Shown: positions 43,763 through 53,554 of the stretch, piece by piece | How the letters are laid out: the number at the start of each line of letters is the position of its first letter | Numbering within the stretch: position 1 is the first letter of the stretch | Notes under the pieces: model-generated | The model's input: only the letters and a program-made list of their open reading frames with translations | Databases searched by the model: none | Told to the model about the DNA's origin: nothing | Translations under genes and position numbers: made by a program | NCBI GenBank assembly: GCA_018136815.1 | Contig: CM030939.1 | Span: forward strand, 3,899,419 to 3,963,418 | Source of the DNA: Isochrysis galbana | Taxonomy: Eukaryota > Haptophyta > Isochrysidales > Isochrysidaceae | DNA: 64,000 nucleotides | Direction of reading: 5' to 3'

Positions 43763-44637
43763 CAAACTAAGTTTATACTTAGTTCGCCCATGGGGGGGCA
43801 CGAGCCCCCCTCTCTCTCCACTCCTCCCCTGCCATGGGGGAGGAACCACCCACTCTCCTGGCACGCCTGATGGCTTGCCAGGAGCACACTGCCCTGCTGA
43901 CCCATTCCTCTCCCCACAGGCACGCCTGATTCGCCCGCCCTGGCCTGTCGTGGCCAGCCCATCCCTCTGACCAGCCCCTCCTCCCCCTGGGCCCCCCTAT
44001 TCAGGACCCCCCAGCCAGCTCCAGTCGACCCGCAGGGGCTCGGAGCGCCAGCGAGGGAGAGGCAGGAGGGGCCAGGGCCATGCCCCAGCCTCACCTGCCC
44101 CCTGAGCTGCGCTCCCAGGCCCCTGCTGGCCACCTGGGGACCTGAAGAGGGGCCGCAGGCGCGCGCCATGGGCCCCCGCCGCAGGGAAGAGAGGAGGAAA
44201 AGGGAAGAGGGAGGGGAGGGGGGAGCGGCAGCTCTCCCCTCCGGCGAAAACGTGTCTTCTCGCCCCGTTTGGGTAAGAGAAGACGGGGGCGCCAGAGCCA
44301 GGAGGGAAGGGCCGCGGCTCGCCGCGGCCACTCGCTCTAGCGAGGGAGATTAGCGCTTCTGGGCTCCTATCTCACGAATGCCCCCCCCCCCCCGCGTTGC
44401 TTTTACCCGAAAGGGGTTTTCCCCCAGCGTGGACTCGAGGAGAGGACGCGCTGGGGTGCGCGGGGTCGGTGCGTGCACTGGGGGGAGGACAAATATCGAG
44501 GGGAGGGGGCAGTGCCCCCACCCCCCGGTATCACCCGGACACCTGGCCCGTCAGGCATGGCGGGATTCCGGGACTGAGACGTTATGTCCAATTAGCTAGT
44601 GGGGTTGGCTAGGATATAACATTGATTATTATTATTA
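43763..44637 (+). mobile_element. Palindrome-led element copy C, flanked by 16-bp direct repeats
   Basis: The 16-mer tttttaccttttcaca lies on both sides (43747-43762 and 44638-44653), as a target-site duplication would. The insert starts with palindrome AACTAAGTTTATACTTAGTT and the CATGGGGGGGCACGAGCCCC box shared with copies at 60511 and 63548. In the middle an ATG (44168) opens a basic peptide (MGPRRREERRKREEGGEGG) that runs into TTTG|GTAAGAG, a good splice donor at 44273. The right end includes the arm matching 43487-43690 and an (ATT)n tail. No enzyme is coded. The long duplication and simple-sequence tail would also suit insertion by a LINE machinery. Confidence 0.6.
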
Positions 44638-44664
44638 TTTTTACCTTTTCACAACTCCTTTCCT

Positions 44665-45003
44665 CTACGAAAACTCGAACTCGTCGTCACTACCACAATC
44701 CCCACCCTCACACCAAGGGAACACGAGAACGCTCTTCGAGAACAGCGACATGCCGAAGCTACGATTCATGACCCAGAGGCCGGGGGATTCGAGCTTCACG
44801 AAGCACCTCGAACCCTTCCGGATGCTCTCGTAGGTGCACGCAGTCTTGACGTTCTCGCCGAGCTTACCCGTCTCGTGCTCGTACACCTTCGTAGGCATCT
44901 TCTCGCCGACGTTGACCTTCACGCGCGCCACCCACAAGTTCTGCTTGTCGTTGAAGCGGAGTATGGGAGTGTAGGGCTGAGACCGCCGCCCACTCGGAGA
45001 CAC
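44665..45003 (-). CDS. Hypothetical 112-residue protein
   Basis: A clean frame with protein-like composition: a basic N terminus, a central block with alternating charged and hydrophobic residues, a conserved-looking segment (CFVKLESPGLWVMNRSFGMS) and an acidic C-terminal tail (DDEFEFS). I do not recognise the family. Its position between repeats makes it possible that it belongs to a mobile or virus-like element rather than to the host. Confidence 0.45.
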   Translation of the reverse strand: MSPSGRRSQPYTPILRFNDKQNLWVARVKVNVGEKMPTKVYEHETGKLGENVKTACTYESIRKGSRCFVKLESPGLWVMNRSFGMSLFSKSVLVFPWCEGGDCGSDDEFEFS

Positions 45004-45196
45004 AGGAGGAAGGGGGGGAAACGATCATAGGGGGGGTCGCGGGCCACCGGACCATATCTAAGCCCTTCAACCCTATCCCCCTAGTAGTGCACGGGGGGAG
45101 CCGCCAGATGGCGGGGGGAGAAGGGCCGGGGAAGTGGGGGTGTAGAAAGTTTTCCTACGTGAGTAGAAAGTAGAGGGTCCACGGCTGCGTGTGCGG

Positions 45197-45215
45197 TGAG
45201 ACTATTAAAAGGTTT
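45197..45215. repeat. Hairpin box ATTAAAAGGTTTAAT, inverted copy at 48.1 kb
   Basis: GACTATTAAAAGGTTTAAT occurs here and, exactly inverted, at 48098-48116. Each copy is itself a small palindrome (ATTAAA/TTTAAT). This copy lies about 25 bp before the ATG of the ankyrin remnant. Confidence 0.6.
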
Positions 45216-45238
45216 AATCCTCTTCTCTGAAGCGTCCT

Positions 45239-45732
45239 ATGGAACTAGAAGAAGAGACCCGTCAGGTGTCACCTCACCTGTCTGCGCGTCGCAATGGGAA
45301 GCTTCTATGGGAGTATTGCACTACGAATCAATTTCCACCTATAGAGGGCTTGGGTCAGGACATCGACTTCATTCATGTATGTAGATGATTGTCATCAGAC
45401 GAATTCACTGATGGAGGCCTCCTCTCGCGGACATTTCTGGTGCGTAAAGAATACATTGGAGTTGTTCAAGGATCGACAAAAGAGTGCATCTGCACTGGTA
45501 ACGTTTGTCAACCAGGTTGGAGCTACCCAAAAGCAGACAGCCTTCATCATGGCTGCCAAGCGAGGACATGCTCATATTGTGGTTGAACTCCTCAATGCTA
45601 GTGCAATGATTGAAGCTATGGATGACGATGGATATACTCCTCTACTTACTTCATGCCTGTAAGATGAATCACCTAGAAGTGGCCGAAGTGCTCCTTGCGA
45701 ATGGTGCTCACATCAGCAACAGCATTCTTTAG
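45239..45732 (+). pseudogene. Ankyrin-repeat gene remnant
   Basis: Two to three ankyrin units are readable, for example QTAFIMAAKRGHAHIVVELL and MNHLEVAEVLLANGAHISNS, preceded by about 75 residues of an acidic N-terminal region starting at an ATG at 45239. The reading frame is interrupted (about two breaks), so the copy is not functional as it stands. A further fragment of one unit lies at 46258-46302. Ankyrin proteins bind other proteins; the origin (host family or mobile DNA) is unclear. GC content is lower than in neighbouring genes. Confidence 0.65.
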
Positions 45733-46606
45733 GTGACCAACGACAGCACAATGATCGATCTACTGACGCGTGCTGGGGCTTGAAAGGCCCTCCCCAAACT
45801 TGGGGGCATTTCGGTAGAACTGACACGAGTGGGATGGGAGATTTTTTCTTGGGGGGGGGTGAGTGATCTATCACTTTGAGCGCTTCGCCGTGTCGAGGGG
45901 TGGGGGGGGGGGGCGGCTCCCCACAAAATGGCTCTTGGTCACCCCCTCCATAATGCACGGTGTGATACAACAAAAAACATGTTTATAATTGTACACACTA
46001 TGCTATGACGTATTATACCAAGCTTCCGTGGCTCGCTGTAGGTAGTACTTGGTGTTGAATTGTGTATGTTTGCTGGACTCTCAATGTCCTGAAGGCATTT
46101 GTAATTATACCAAAACTCCTAATTTCTCGATCCAGCTGGAACATCATGTCGTTCGAGGTGGAATTGATTCAGACCATTCGAGCCACATTCCAAAGTGTGC
46201 TCTTGTAAACGGTCATTTCCAGTTGATTCAGTGGGGACGTTTTGGTATGACTATGTGAATGGAACTTCTCAATGCTGGTACAATGATTGAAACTATAGAC
46301 GTCTAACGAATGTATAGTTTTTTTTCGTGTTGTGTGTGGTGAGGGATTCGTACAGAACGGGTTGCGGGCGCCCCCTGTGTGTGCCCATACCCAAGTGCGT
46401 GTTGTAGCTTCACATCGGTGGGACGCGAGGCCCCCCTCCATGGCGACCAATCATAGGATTAGTTTCATAAACATAGGGGATAGGCTACCCCCACAGTCTG
46501 GCCACCGCCACCACCTCCGTCTTCCGCCTGCATCGACGCTTTCTGACGCATCATCTCCCAAGCCATCCGAAACCGGGCGGGTGCGCTCCGTGTGGCGGCA
46601 ACGGGC
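45733..46606. other. Gene-free region with one ankyrin scrap and a G tract
   Basis: G runs at 45856-45864 and 45901-45913; an ankyrin-like scrap at 46258-46302 that repeats 45586-45630 with changes; CATAAACATAGGGGATA shared with 43463-43479. Nothing coding is convincing. Confidence 0.4.
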
Positions 46607-46675
46607 ATGGCGCATGGCGCTGCCGGCGGCGGAGGCGGCGCGCACGGCGCGTCGCCGAAGAGGCCGAGCGTAAGG
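46607..46675 (+). other. Exon-1/NLS-type module (copy at 46.6 kb)
   Basis: An ATG at 46607 opens a Gly/Ala/His-rich peptide ending GASPKRPS, immediately followed by a consensus donor (GAGC|GTAAGG, 46670). Size, basic motif and donor position match the transposon modules at 877, 15340, 35385 and 36235, but no palindrome precedes it. It lies about 200 bp upstream of the GST-like start codon on the same strand and could instead be a 5' exon of that gene. No good acceptor that would keep frame was established. Confidence 0.35.
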
Positions 46676-46877
46676 CCTGCTCTGTGAGGAGGAGGCTCGG
46701 TCGCTGGCGGTGGGTCGCCCGCGCAAGGACGATCGCCGGCAGCGAAAGAGCAAAATCAGTCGTCCTCGCCGCCGCCTTCTGTGAACGCTCGTTACTATTA
46801 AACTACACAGATACTCAGCGGTGTGATCCTGTGCCTGTTCGCGCGGCGCGGCGCGGCGCCTCCGGCCGGCCTCCCCG

Positions 46878-47756
46878 ATGGCGCCCCCCGTCGTGCGGCT
46901 CGCGCGCCTCACGCAGCCCGACTGGGTGAGGACGGCGCAGCGCGTCGGCCGGCCTCAGCTCCTCACTATACCCTACTCCCACTTCTGCGAGCTCGCCAAA
47001 TTCGCCCTCTCGCTCGCCCATCTCGACTACGACGAGGCAGGCTACCCGCCTGGCGCACACATCCTGCCTGCTCTCGCGACGCGTCTGCCTGCGACTGGGC
47101 CCAAACGGGTGGCGCAAAACTCGTCGACCATCGTGAGCGGGGCAACGGCGGTTCCGCTCCTTGCACTCCCCTCAGGAGAGTTCTTCCCAGACTCGTGGTC
47201 GATCGTAGAGTATGTGAGCAGGGCGCGGCCGGAGCTCGGCAGCGTACCTCCCAGCCTCAAGCAGACGCTCGACACAGAACTGGGCCCACTCACGCGACAG
47301 GCGTGTTATGCAATGCTGCTTAAACCATCGAATCATGAGATCTGGAATGGGCTTGTCACACATGGCTCTGGATGGCTCTGGCGGTTCACATATTTTCTAG
47401 CCGGCCCAAAGATCACTAAGAAGATGGTGACTACGTTTGCATCGCATGACGCCGCCAAGAACGCCGAGTGCGAGACCAATCTACGCGACTGCTTCGACCG
47501 AATGTGGGCTGACGTCCAAAGCCTCATGCCTCCTCGCGCATCTTTCATGAATGGCGACTCGCCCGGCTTGGCGGACGTCGCTGTCGCCACACTCGCCGCC
47601 CCAGTGCTTCTCCCGGAGAAGTACTGCGGTGGCACGTACGTTGAGTACTTCAGACGCATGATTGAACAAGATGAGGAGTCTGGGCTGCGGATTGAGTCCT
47701 ACCGAGCTACTCCGCTAGGGCAGTACTGCATGCGTGTGTATGAAGCTGCGCGCTGA
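46878..47756 (+). CDS. Glutathione S-transferase-like protein
   Basis: A single exon of 292 codons. The N-terminal half has the thioredoxin-like GST fold: LLTIPYSHFCELAKFALSLA with Cys near the usual catalytic position, then a cis-Pro-like VPLLALPSGEFFPDSWSIVE segment that binds the glutathione gamma-glutamyl group. The second half is helical and fits the GST C-terminal domain (SFMNGDSPGLADVAVATLAA holds the conserved Asp of the N-capping box). It is longer than most GSTs (about 220) owing to an insert after the first helix. The substrate is unknown; thiol transferase or conjugation activity are both possible. Confidence 0.7.
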   Translation: MAPPVVRLARLTQPDWVRTAQRVGRPQLLTIPYSHFCELAKFALSLAHLDYDEAGYPPGAHILPALATRLPATGPKRVAQNSSTIVSGATAVPLLALPSGEFFPDSWSIVEYVSRARPELGSVPPSLKQTLDTELGPLTRQACYAMLLKPSNHEIWNGLVTHGSGWLWRFTYFLAGPKITKKMVTTFASHDAAKNAECETNLRDCFDRMWADVQSLMPPRASFMNGDSPGLADVAVATLAAPVLLPEKYCGGTYVEYFRRMIEQDEESGLRIESYRATPLGQYCMRVYEAAR

Positions 47757-48590
47757 TCGCATGCTCGAATGAACAGCACAGGGAATGCAACGGCCGGGCC
47801 TTAGCCTCTTCGATGCAACTGTCCAACGAAAGACTATGATTTCGGTCGCGAGATTGTGACGCAGACCATTGATTTCTGTCGTTGGTGGTTTTGCGTGGTG
47901 TGCACCGTAGAAGTTATAGTGAGATGAGGAGGGGGAGAGGGCCGCATGAGTCGAGCCGTGATCTCTCCCCTTCTCTCCTTGTTCGCTTGTGTGAGTCTCC
48001 CACGCAATCCCCCCGTGTGTGCGTTTGATTTGCAAGCGATACTGTTAGTGTGCCCTGGGTGTTCAGTGGCCCCCTTTGGTATCTGTTTTATTAAGAATTA
48101 AACCTTTTAATAGTCTTGTTGCGGGTAAAGGAGGCCCCTTGTACACTTACCCATTTCGTACGCTCCCGGCTAGGTCTCCCCGCGCGACCCCTCTCCGTCG
48201 CCGCACCCTGGTTCCCTCCCCCCGCGCCGTCCCGTCGACTCCGCCCACGGAAGCCCCCTCCCCTCTCTCCCTTCCCGCCCATTCCCCGAGTGCTTCCTTG
48301 AGTTCCCGACCCCCTTTCCGTCTATTAGTTTCCCGCGCGTCCCCCCCCCCCCCCCCGCGCGTGACGTTTTCCCCCTCCGTGTCTTCCGAACGCTCTGCGC
48401 CACCGCTCGAGCGCCCTCCGTGCCCCTCCCGTCCGCTCTCGTCTCCGCCCTTGTGCCCCAGTGCCCCGTGATGTCCGAGGGCGCGCCCACGCCCACGCCA
48501 TCCGTCCTGTCCCCGCGTGCTCTTCCCGTTCCCCATCGCTCGCTCTCCATGCCCCAAGTGGGTCAAACTTCTCGTGTCATGCCTCCCTCA
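47757..48590. other. Gene-free region, C-rich half
   Basis: 3' flank of the GST-like gene, the inverted hairpin box at 48098-48116, then 450 bp of C-rich DNA with a C run near 48341-48356. The Pro/Ser-rich open frame across it is compositional. Confidence 0.45.
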
Positions 48591-49070
48591 AACCCTTCTG
48601 GAAAAGCAACTCGCAGACAAGGTAGATAGCAAGGCAGCGCGGTTGGCGCCGCTAGCGCGCCATATGACCATTTTCGGCAGGACTAACATAGCGAACTTTA
48701 TAATATATGGCACACCACGCTATTGGGTACAAACACTAGCAGCTCCTAAATGGTTCCACGAAAGAATACAGAGGGCAGCGGACAAAATTCTTTGGGAAAG
48801 CCCCTACACAGGCAAAAGCACGAAGTGGGTGAAGCACCCGCACTACCCTACACACAACGCGGAAAGCGCATCACGCACGATGGGGACCGGCCTCCTCCAC
48901 TGGACGGCGCACGTGAGAGCTCTACAAGCAAAATGGATACTAAACTACCTCAACGCGAGAAAGGCCATATGGAAGCACGCGCTTGACGCGTGGTTCTGCC
49001 GAACCGGACTCGGCCGCGGGGCCGTCTTCTCCACGGTGGCTCAACGTTCAGCGAGCTCCGCGGATGGCTG
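48590..49070 (+). mobile_element. LINE reverse-transcriptase C-terminal fragment
   Basis: The frame covering this segment encodes the region after the catalytic palm of a LINE reverse transcriptase: RTNIANFIIYGTPRYWVQTL, then a W..SPY(T)GK segment and the closing GLLHWTAHVRALQAKWIL motif known from plant and algal LINEs. The palm itself (with its YxDD motif) and the endonuclease are missing, so it is a dead, truncated copy. It covers the part lost from the copy at 17066-18439 but need not be the same family. Confidence 0.65.
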
Positions 49071-49883
49071 ATTTTGACGAGAATTCGACGCGCGGCCTGC
49101 TCGATTGGTGTGGCTGTCCGGGTGCCCCTTGTGTATTTGGTGTCTGGCGGGGCCCCTCATCCGGATGGATCGTCGAAAACGGGCACGCACCGCGCCCGGT
49201 CTCGATTTGAAGTTGAGCTTTGTAAAGCCCTTAGCGACTTTAGGGTCTTTTGTCGTAGTATATTGGTTACGTTTTGTTGTGGGGGCCCAAAGGGGGGGCT
49301 GGGTCCCAATCGGCCCTGGATATATGCTTGTTGGTTGTTGGGTCCATTGGGCATTGGGAGCTTTCTACTGAAAAATATCCTCACATTTCCTCAACCCCGT
49401 GAGATGTTCATTTTTCACCCCTAATAATTTAACCCTGTTTGACCGCCCTACCATGTAAACCAAGTATGAAAATAGCAACTATCACTATTACACATGGCTC
49501 ACCGGCGCACTAGTTCAAACCCGCTGCCCTCAAGTTGGAATTTTGGTAAGCAAGCGACCTTATTGAGGGCCAAGTAGTGACTAGAGCCTGACCGTGCGTG
49601 CATCAAACAAAGAGGGTGAGATCGCGAGACTACTTGACGAAAAATGATCAAAAAAACAAGACCTCGCCCAAAAATACATCTCCATTTTTCTTGGACATCG
49701 ACGAACTCCTCTTCTAATGCGCCATGTGCAGCTGCGTGCCCTTGGTCTAATATCCTCATCCGTTGCGGGCGCAGATGTGCAACTTGGTGCGCAAGGAGCA
49801 CTCAGGAGCCAACGACCATAGAGTCAATGCTTGGTGCGACCAGGGTGCTGAGAGTGGCTCAGATAGCGAACAGGAGGAGCAAG
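49071..49883. other. Gene-free region with one transposon-end scrap
   Basis: It contains the terminal bases of the TAGGGCGGTCAAACA family at 49432-49450. Otherwise no feature is supported. Confidence 0.4.
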
Positions 49884-52136
49884 CTAGTCGTGGCTCGTCG
49901 CGAGCGAGTGCATGCAATCGCGCACAATGCGTAGATTCGATGTACCCGCGGCCTCAAGCGCTATGTGCACCTTCGATGCGAAGGGTCCTTTCCAGCTCTT
50001 TTGCTTCCAGTCGTTGATCGGGAGCCAGCCGAGTGGCGGGCCACTCTTTTCGCTCGCGGGCGAGTTCAGCACGAGCACGCGCGCGTCGGGAAGGGCCGCA
50101 CCACCTATCATCTTGAGCAATAATGGCGTAGAGTCTTCTGATATCTGGAGGGAGGAGGCGGCAATGTGCGAGATTTGCTCAGGCGGCAAGGTCGAGGCGA
50201 GCGCCTTGTAGTCAATGTCGTATATGAAATCGATCCCTGAGCACCACGGCTCGCTAGAGTGAGGCATAGGCAGCCATGCCCGTTGCCTGTCGGCCCCACA
50301 GCCCACCTCGATGGCACGCAAGTGCCTAGGCTCTATCGCTGCCTCAGCCCACGCGGCATCTTGGGGGAGCGGCGGCATAACGACACGTCGCCCAAGCAGG
50401 AGCCCGAGCAGGAGCAAACGGGCGGCGAAGGCGTCAAAGTCGGCCATCGACTTTAGGACTCCTCGGCCAATCAGGGTCGGGCCGGCCACCAACAGCCGGT
50501 CCCCTCTGGACGAAACCCACGTCTCGGGAGCCACCTTGTCGGCGTCTGGATTCCAAAATCCTAGTGCGCGCATGACGTTGCGTCGGCCCCACTGGCCGTT
50601 TCGGAGACCAGAGAAGTGGACCATCACCGTGGGCACGCGGAAGCCGGGCGAGCAGAGCCGCTGCTCGAGCTTGCTGAGCTCCTTCCACTTCCAAGAGTCG
50701 GCGTGGCACTTGCGGAAAGAGGGGAAGAAGACGCCATACGGAAAGTGGGAGAAAAGCCACTCCGGAGCCAGAAGGAGTGATGAGTGGGCTGCTGTTGCGT
50801 TGCCCGGTACGCTGAGTGGCGCAACATTCACGGGCTTCCACAGATCCATCTTGCACAGGTGCACTACCTTGTCGAAGCGTTGATCAGGCTTGAGAGAGAC
50901 AAGTTTGCCCCGTGCGACGCCAACGTCGGCGCCTTGCATGCGTCCGGTCCATTTCCGGTCCTTCATGAGCTTGGACGCCTCAGGCGAGCCCTTCTGGCTC
51001 TTGAAACGGGCCTCGTAAAACTCCACGCCCGATGTGTAGCTGGGAGCACCTTTCAGCGCCGAGACGATGATGTCGTTCATGTTAGCCTGCTCGTCAGCAT
51101 TCGCAAAGTGGGGCGGTGTCGACCACGCGGAGTTCGGCAGCTGCGTCACTGTCTCCGGGTGGTATGTGAAGCGATCTATGCGGCGATTGAGCTCCTCGAG
51201 GACCCACGCGGCCGAGTCGCCAGCTTCGACGTTTTGCACGTAGAGCACCCCCGCGTTGACAAAAGGATTGTCCGTTTGAACGATGAGCGAGTAGTCTCGG
51301 TAGACTGTCTTGAAGATCGGGTACGGGTTGGCGAACCAGATCGTGTCGGCATCGAGATGCAGCACGTTGAGCCGGTGGGTTACGACCAGGCGCTCCAGAA
51401 GAATTTTGCGCGCCTCAAAGAAGGCGAGCGCAACCTTGTTGAACATGGTGTTATACAAGGATGGCGGCCTAGGAGCGCTCAGCCGCGCTGGCCACCACAC
51501 GCACGCGAGAGATGGCATCGCATCCCACAGGTCGAGACAGACCTGCTTTTCGAGCGTGAGGATTAGCATGTGATAGAGGCCCATAGCGCGAAAATTGAGG
51601 ACCAGATTCAGGCCGGTACGCATTGACCCAGAGCCACCGACGCACAGGATCATGATCTCGCCATTTGCTGCGGCGGCACGGACGGCGCGTGGCAAAGTGG
51701 CTGGATCTTCCATATCCCCTCCCACACGCTCTCCTGGGAAGGCGGGCAGGTAGGTCTGGAACATCCGGCCGTACTCCCCCGCCGTCTGCCTTCGCCCGCG
51801 ATTCAGCATCGTCATCGCGCCATCGCCCAGGTGCTCTGTGAACCACATCTGCTTCCTTCCGCCCGCACGCTTGGCAGTGGCGTTGACCTCTTCCAACCCA
51901 AAAGGGGTGGCGGCGGAGGCGATCGCGCCGCCGGGCAACCCAACGGTAGCGTCTGCCTGCTTCAGCGCCAGCCCACCCCGCTCGTCGCCTGGCCCGAGGG
52001 CACCCGGTGTCGAGAGGCGGAGTGGCACTTGGCTCTGCGACGGCTGCAGTTGGTACGCAAGAAGGAAGAGACCAGATGCGGCGATGCAGAGGAAGCCGGT
52101 GGCCTGGCAGCCGGAGCAGCCACTCGACGAGGACAT
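49884..52136 (-). CDS. Golgi glycosyltransferase, GT77/nucleotide-diphospho-sugar transferase type
   Basis: From the first ATG at 52136, 750 codons. Residues about 10-27 (FLCIAASGLFLLAYQL) form a type II signal anchor. The catalytic domain starts near 150 (ANGEIMILCVGGSGSMRTGL) and has the metal-binding DxD as LHLDADTIWF (about residue 260), followed by a VNAGVLYVQN segment; both are typical of the PF03407 family (arabinosyl-, xylosyl- and galactosyltransferases of GT77). The last 200 residues are an extra domain of unknown role with a Leu-rich helix (LLLLGLLLGRRVVMPPLP). It would add a sugar from a nucleotide donor to a wall or scale polysaccharide or glycoprotein in the Golgi. The acceptor cannot be read from sequence. 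Confidence 0.8.
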   Translation of the reverse strand: MSSSSGCSGCQATGFLCIAASGLFLLAYQLQPSQSQVPLRLSTPGALGPGDERGGLALKQADATVGLPGGAIASAATPFGLEEVNATAKRAGGRKQMWFTEHLGDGAMTMLNRGRRQTAGEYGRMFQTYLPAFPGERVGGDMEDPATLPRAVRAAAANGEIMILCVGGSGSMRTGLNLVLNFRAMGLYHMLILTLEKQVCLDLWDAMPSLACVWWPARLSAPRPPSLYNTMFNKVALAFFEARKILLERLVVTHRLNVLHLDADTIWFANPYPIFKTVYRDYSLIVQTDNPFVNAGVLYVQNVEAGDSAAWVLEELNRRIDRFTYHPETVTQLPNSAWSTPPHFANADEQANMNDIIVSALKGAPSYTSGVEFYEARFKSQKGSPEASKLMKDRKWTGRMQGADVGVARGKLVSLKPDQRFDKVVHLCKMDLWKPVNVAPLSVPGNATAAHSSLLLAPEWLFSHFPYGVFFPSFRKCHADSWKWKELSKLEQRLCSPGFRVPTVMVHFSGLRNGQWGRRNVMRALGFWNPDADKVAPETWVSSRGDRLLVAGPTLIGRGVLKSMADFDAFAARLLLLGLLLGRRVVMPPLPQDAAWAEAAIEPRHLRAIEVGCGADRQRAWLPMPHSSEPWCSGIDFIYDIDYKALASTLPPEQISHIAASSLQISEDSTPLLLKMIGGAALPDARVLVLNSPASEKSGPPLGWLPINDWKQKSWKGPFASKVHIALEAAGTSNLRIVRDCMHSLATSHD

Positions 52137-52627
52137 GACCCGTCCCCCGAACCCGCCGGCGCTGAGAGGGAGACTAGGGGGAAGGTGAGGGGGGAGGATG
52201 GACGAGGAAGAAGCGGAAGAAGCGGAAGGGAGAGGGGGAGAGCTTCCCCTCGGTGCGCGGCGCACGTCGGCAACAGCGCCCGAGCCGGCGGGCGGGCGGG
52301 GCGGGCCTCTCCCGCTAGCCGCTAGCCCCTCTTTCGCATTTAACTTTTTAAAATACTACTACTACTTATACATAGTGTAGTAAGTACTACTACCTACTAG
52401 TAGTAGAGAGCTCTATCTAAAACTAGGCACCTACTAGGTACTAGTATGTACGCCTGCGGTAAAGCCCTCTCGCGCCTAAGGAGGCAGTGGCCAAGGACGG
52501 GATGACTGCAGCAGGTGAAAGGATGGCGAAGAAGGCGCAAGCCGCTCTGAACTGCTGAACTAGAACTAGTAGTTCAGCACTACAACTAGCAGTTGGCAGT
52601 ATATTATTATACTACTAGTAGTAGTCA
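52137..52627. other. 5' flank of the glycosyltransferase, CTA/TAG-rich
   Basis: It contains many short ACTACTACTA/TAGTAGTAG runs near 52350-52390 and 52590-52630 and a TTTAACTTTTTAAAA box at 52340. Nothing coding. Confidence 0.45.
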
Positions 52628-52645
52628 TATATATGATCTAACAGT

Positions 52646-53536
52646 CAATATCAGTAAAACTGATAGGGTCATGGGGGCCCCGTGCCCCCCTTCCTCCATC
52701 GCAGACACCCCCTGGGTGGGCCTGCACACTCAACACTCAACCTCAGCCCCTGCCTGTTGGCAGGGGCTGAGCTGACATCACTCTGGCCCAGACCCTCGCC
52801 GAGCGCGCGCCGCGCGCCGCACGCACTCGCCTGCACTAGCCCTCGCTCGTACTGACCCCCCCCTCCACCACTGAGCAACAGACCACCCGACCACCCGAGC
52901 CGACAGGAAGGCACCCAGGGCCAGCGAGGCCAGCGAGGGAGAGGCAGGAGAGGCCAGGGGCCAGGGGCCCAGCCCCAGCCTCCACTGCCCCCTGAGCTGG
53001 CCCAGCTGGCCCTCTGGGGGGACCCGAGGGTCCCCTCAGAGGGGGGCCATGGCGCCATGGCGCGCGCAGGCATCGCACGCCCGTAGGAGAACGAAGAGAA
53101 CGACGAAAAAAGCACGACAAAAAACGACACGATCTGACACATAAAAAGGTAATACTGACGCCTGTTTACGGTATGTTTACAGGCCGACACCCCGAGCGAA
53201 ATACGAATACCGCGAAAATGCGGCGTTACTTGAAAAAGACGCGAGAAGAGGGGGGCGAGACCTCCCAGGGGCACGAAGTGTCACACGCAAGAGGCGTTTA
53301 TGTTTGTTTTGCAACAGGCAAACACCACACCAGCAGGTCTGCCCCAGCCCACCCCCTGCACTTGGCCCGTTGTAGTGCACGCGGCCCCCCCCCCCGATAC
53401 CAAAGACAAAGGAATGAAGGGGATGGTGTAAGGGAGTGAGTAAACTGGGGTATAGACGATGTCGTTAGTGAGTACCGTGAGTGCGTGGACCTGTATAGCT
53501 AGCGTGAGTAGCCCGAGCATCTTCAGATGGCCGTTT
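52646..53536 (+). mobile_element. Palindrome-led element copy D, flanked by 18-bp direct repeats
   Basis: The 18-mer tatatatgatctaacagt flanks the insert (52628-52645 and 53537-53554). The insert begins CAATATCAGT-AAA-ACTGAT-AGGGTCATGGGG, the inverted counterpart of the right end of copy A. The GC-rich body matches copy A in reverse complement (52680-53060). It then has AAAAAG|GTAATACTGACGCC, a donor-like site shared with copy B (GTAATTCTAATCC), and a CCTGTTTAC box. The last 150 bp (GATACCAAAGACAAAGGAAT, GACGATGTCG, CATCTTCA) match segments near 39.7 and 40.2 kb. No enzyme is coded. Confidence 0.65.
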
Positions 53537-53554
53537 TATATATGATCTAACAGT

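Noticed and set aside
46607-46877. Upstream exon of the GST-like gene starting at 46607
   Set aside because: A good donor exists at 46670, but I found no acceptor before 46878 that clearly keeps frame, and the GST-like start codon at 46878 is adequate.
48076-48471. Pro/Ser-rich 131-codon frame
   Set aside because: It spans a C-rich low-complexity stretch with a C homopolymer. No domain pattern.
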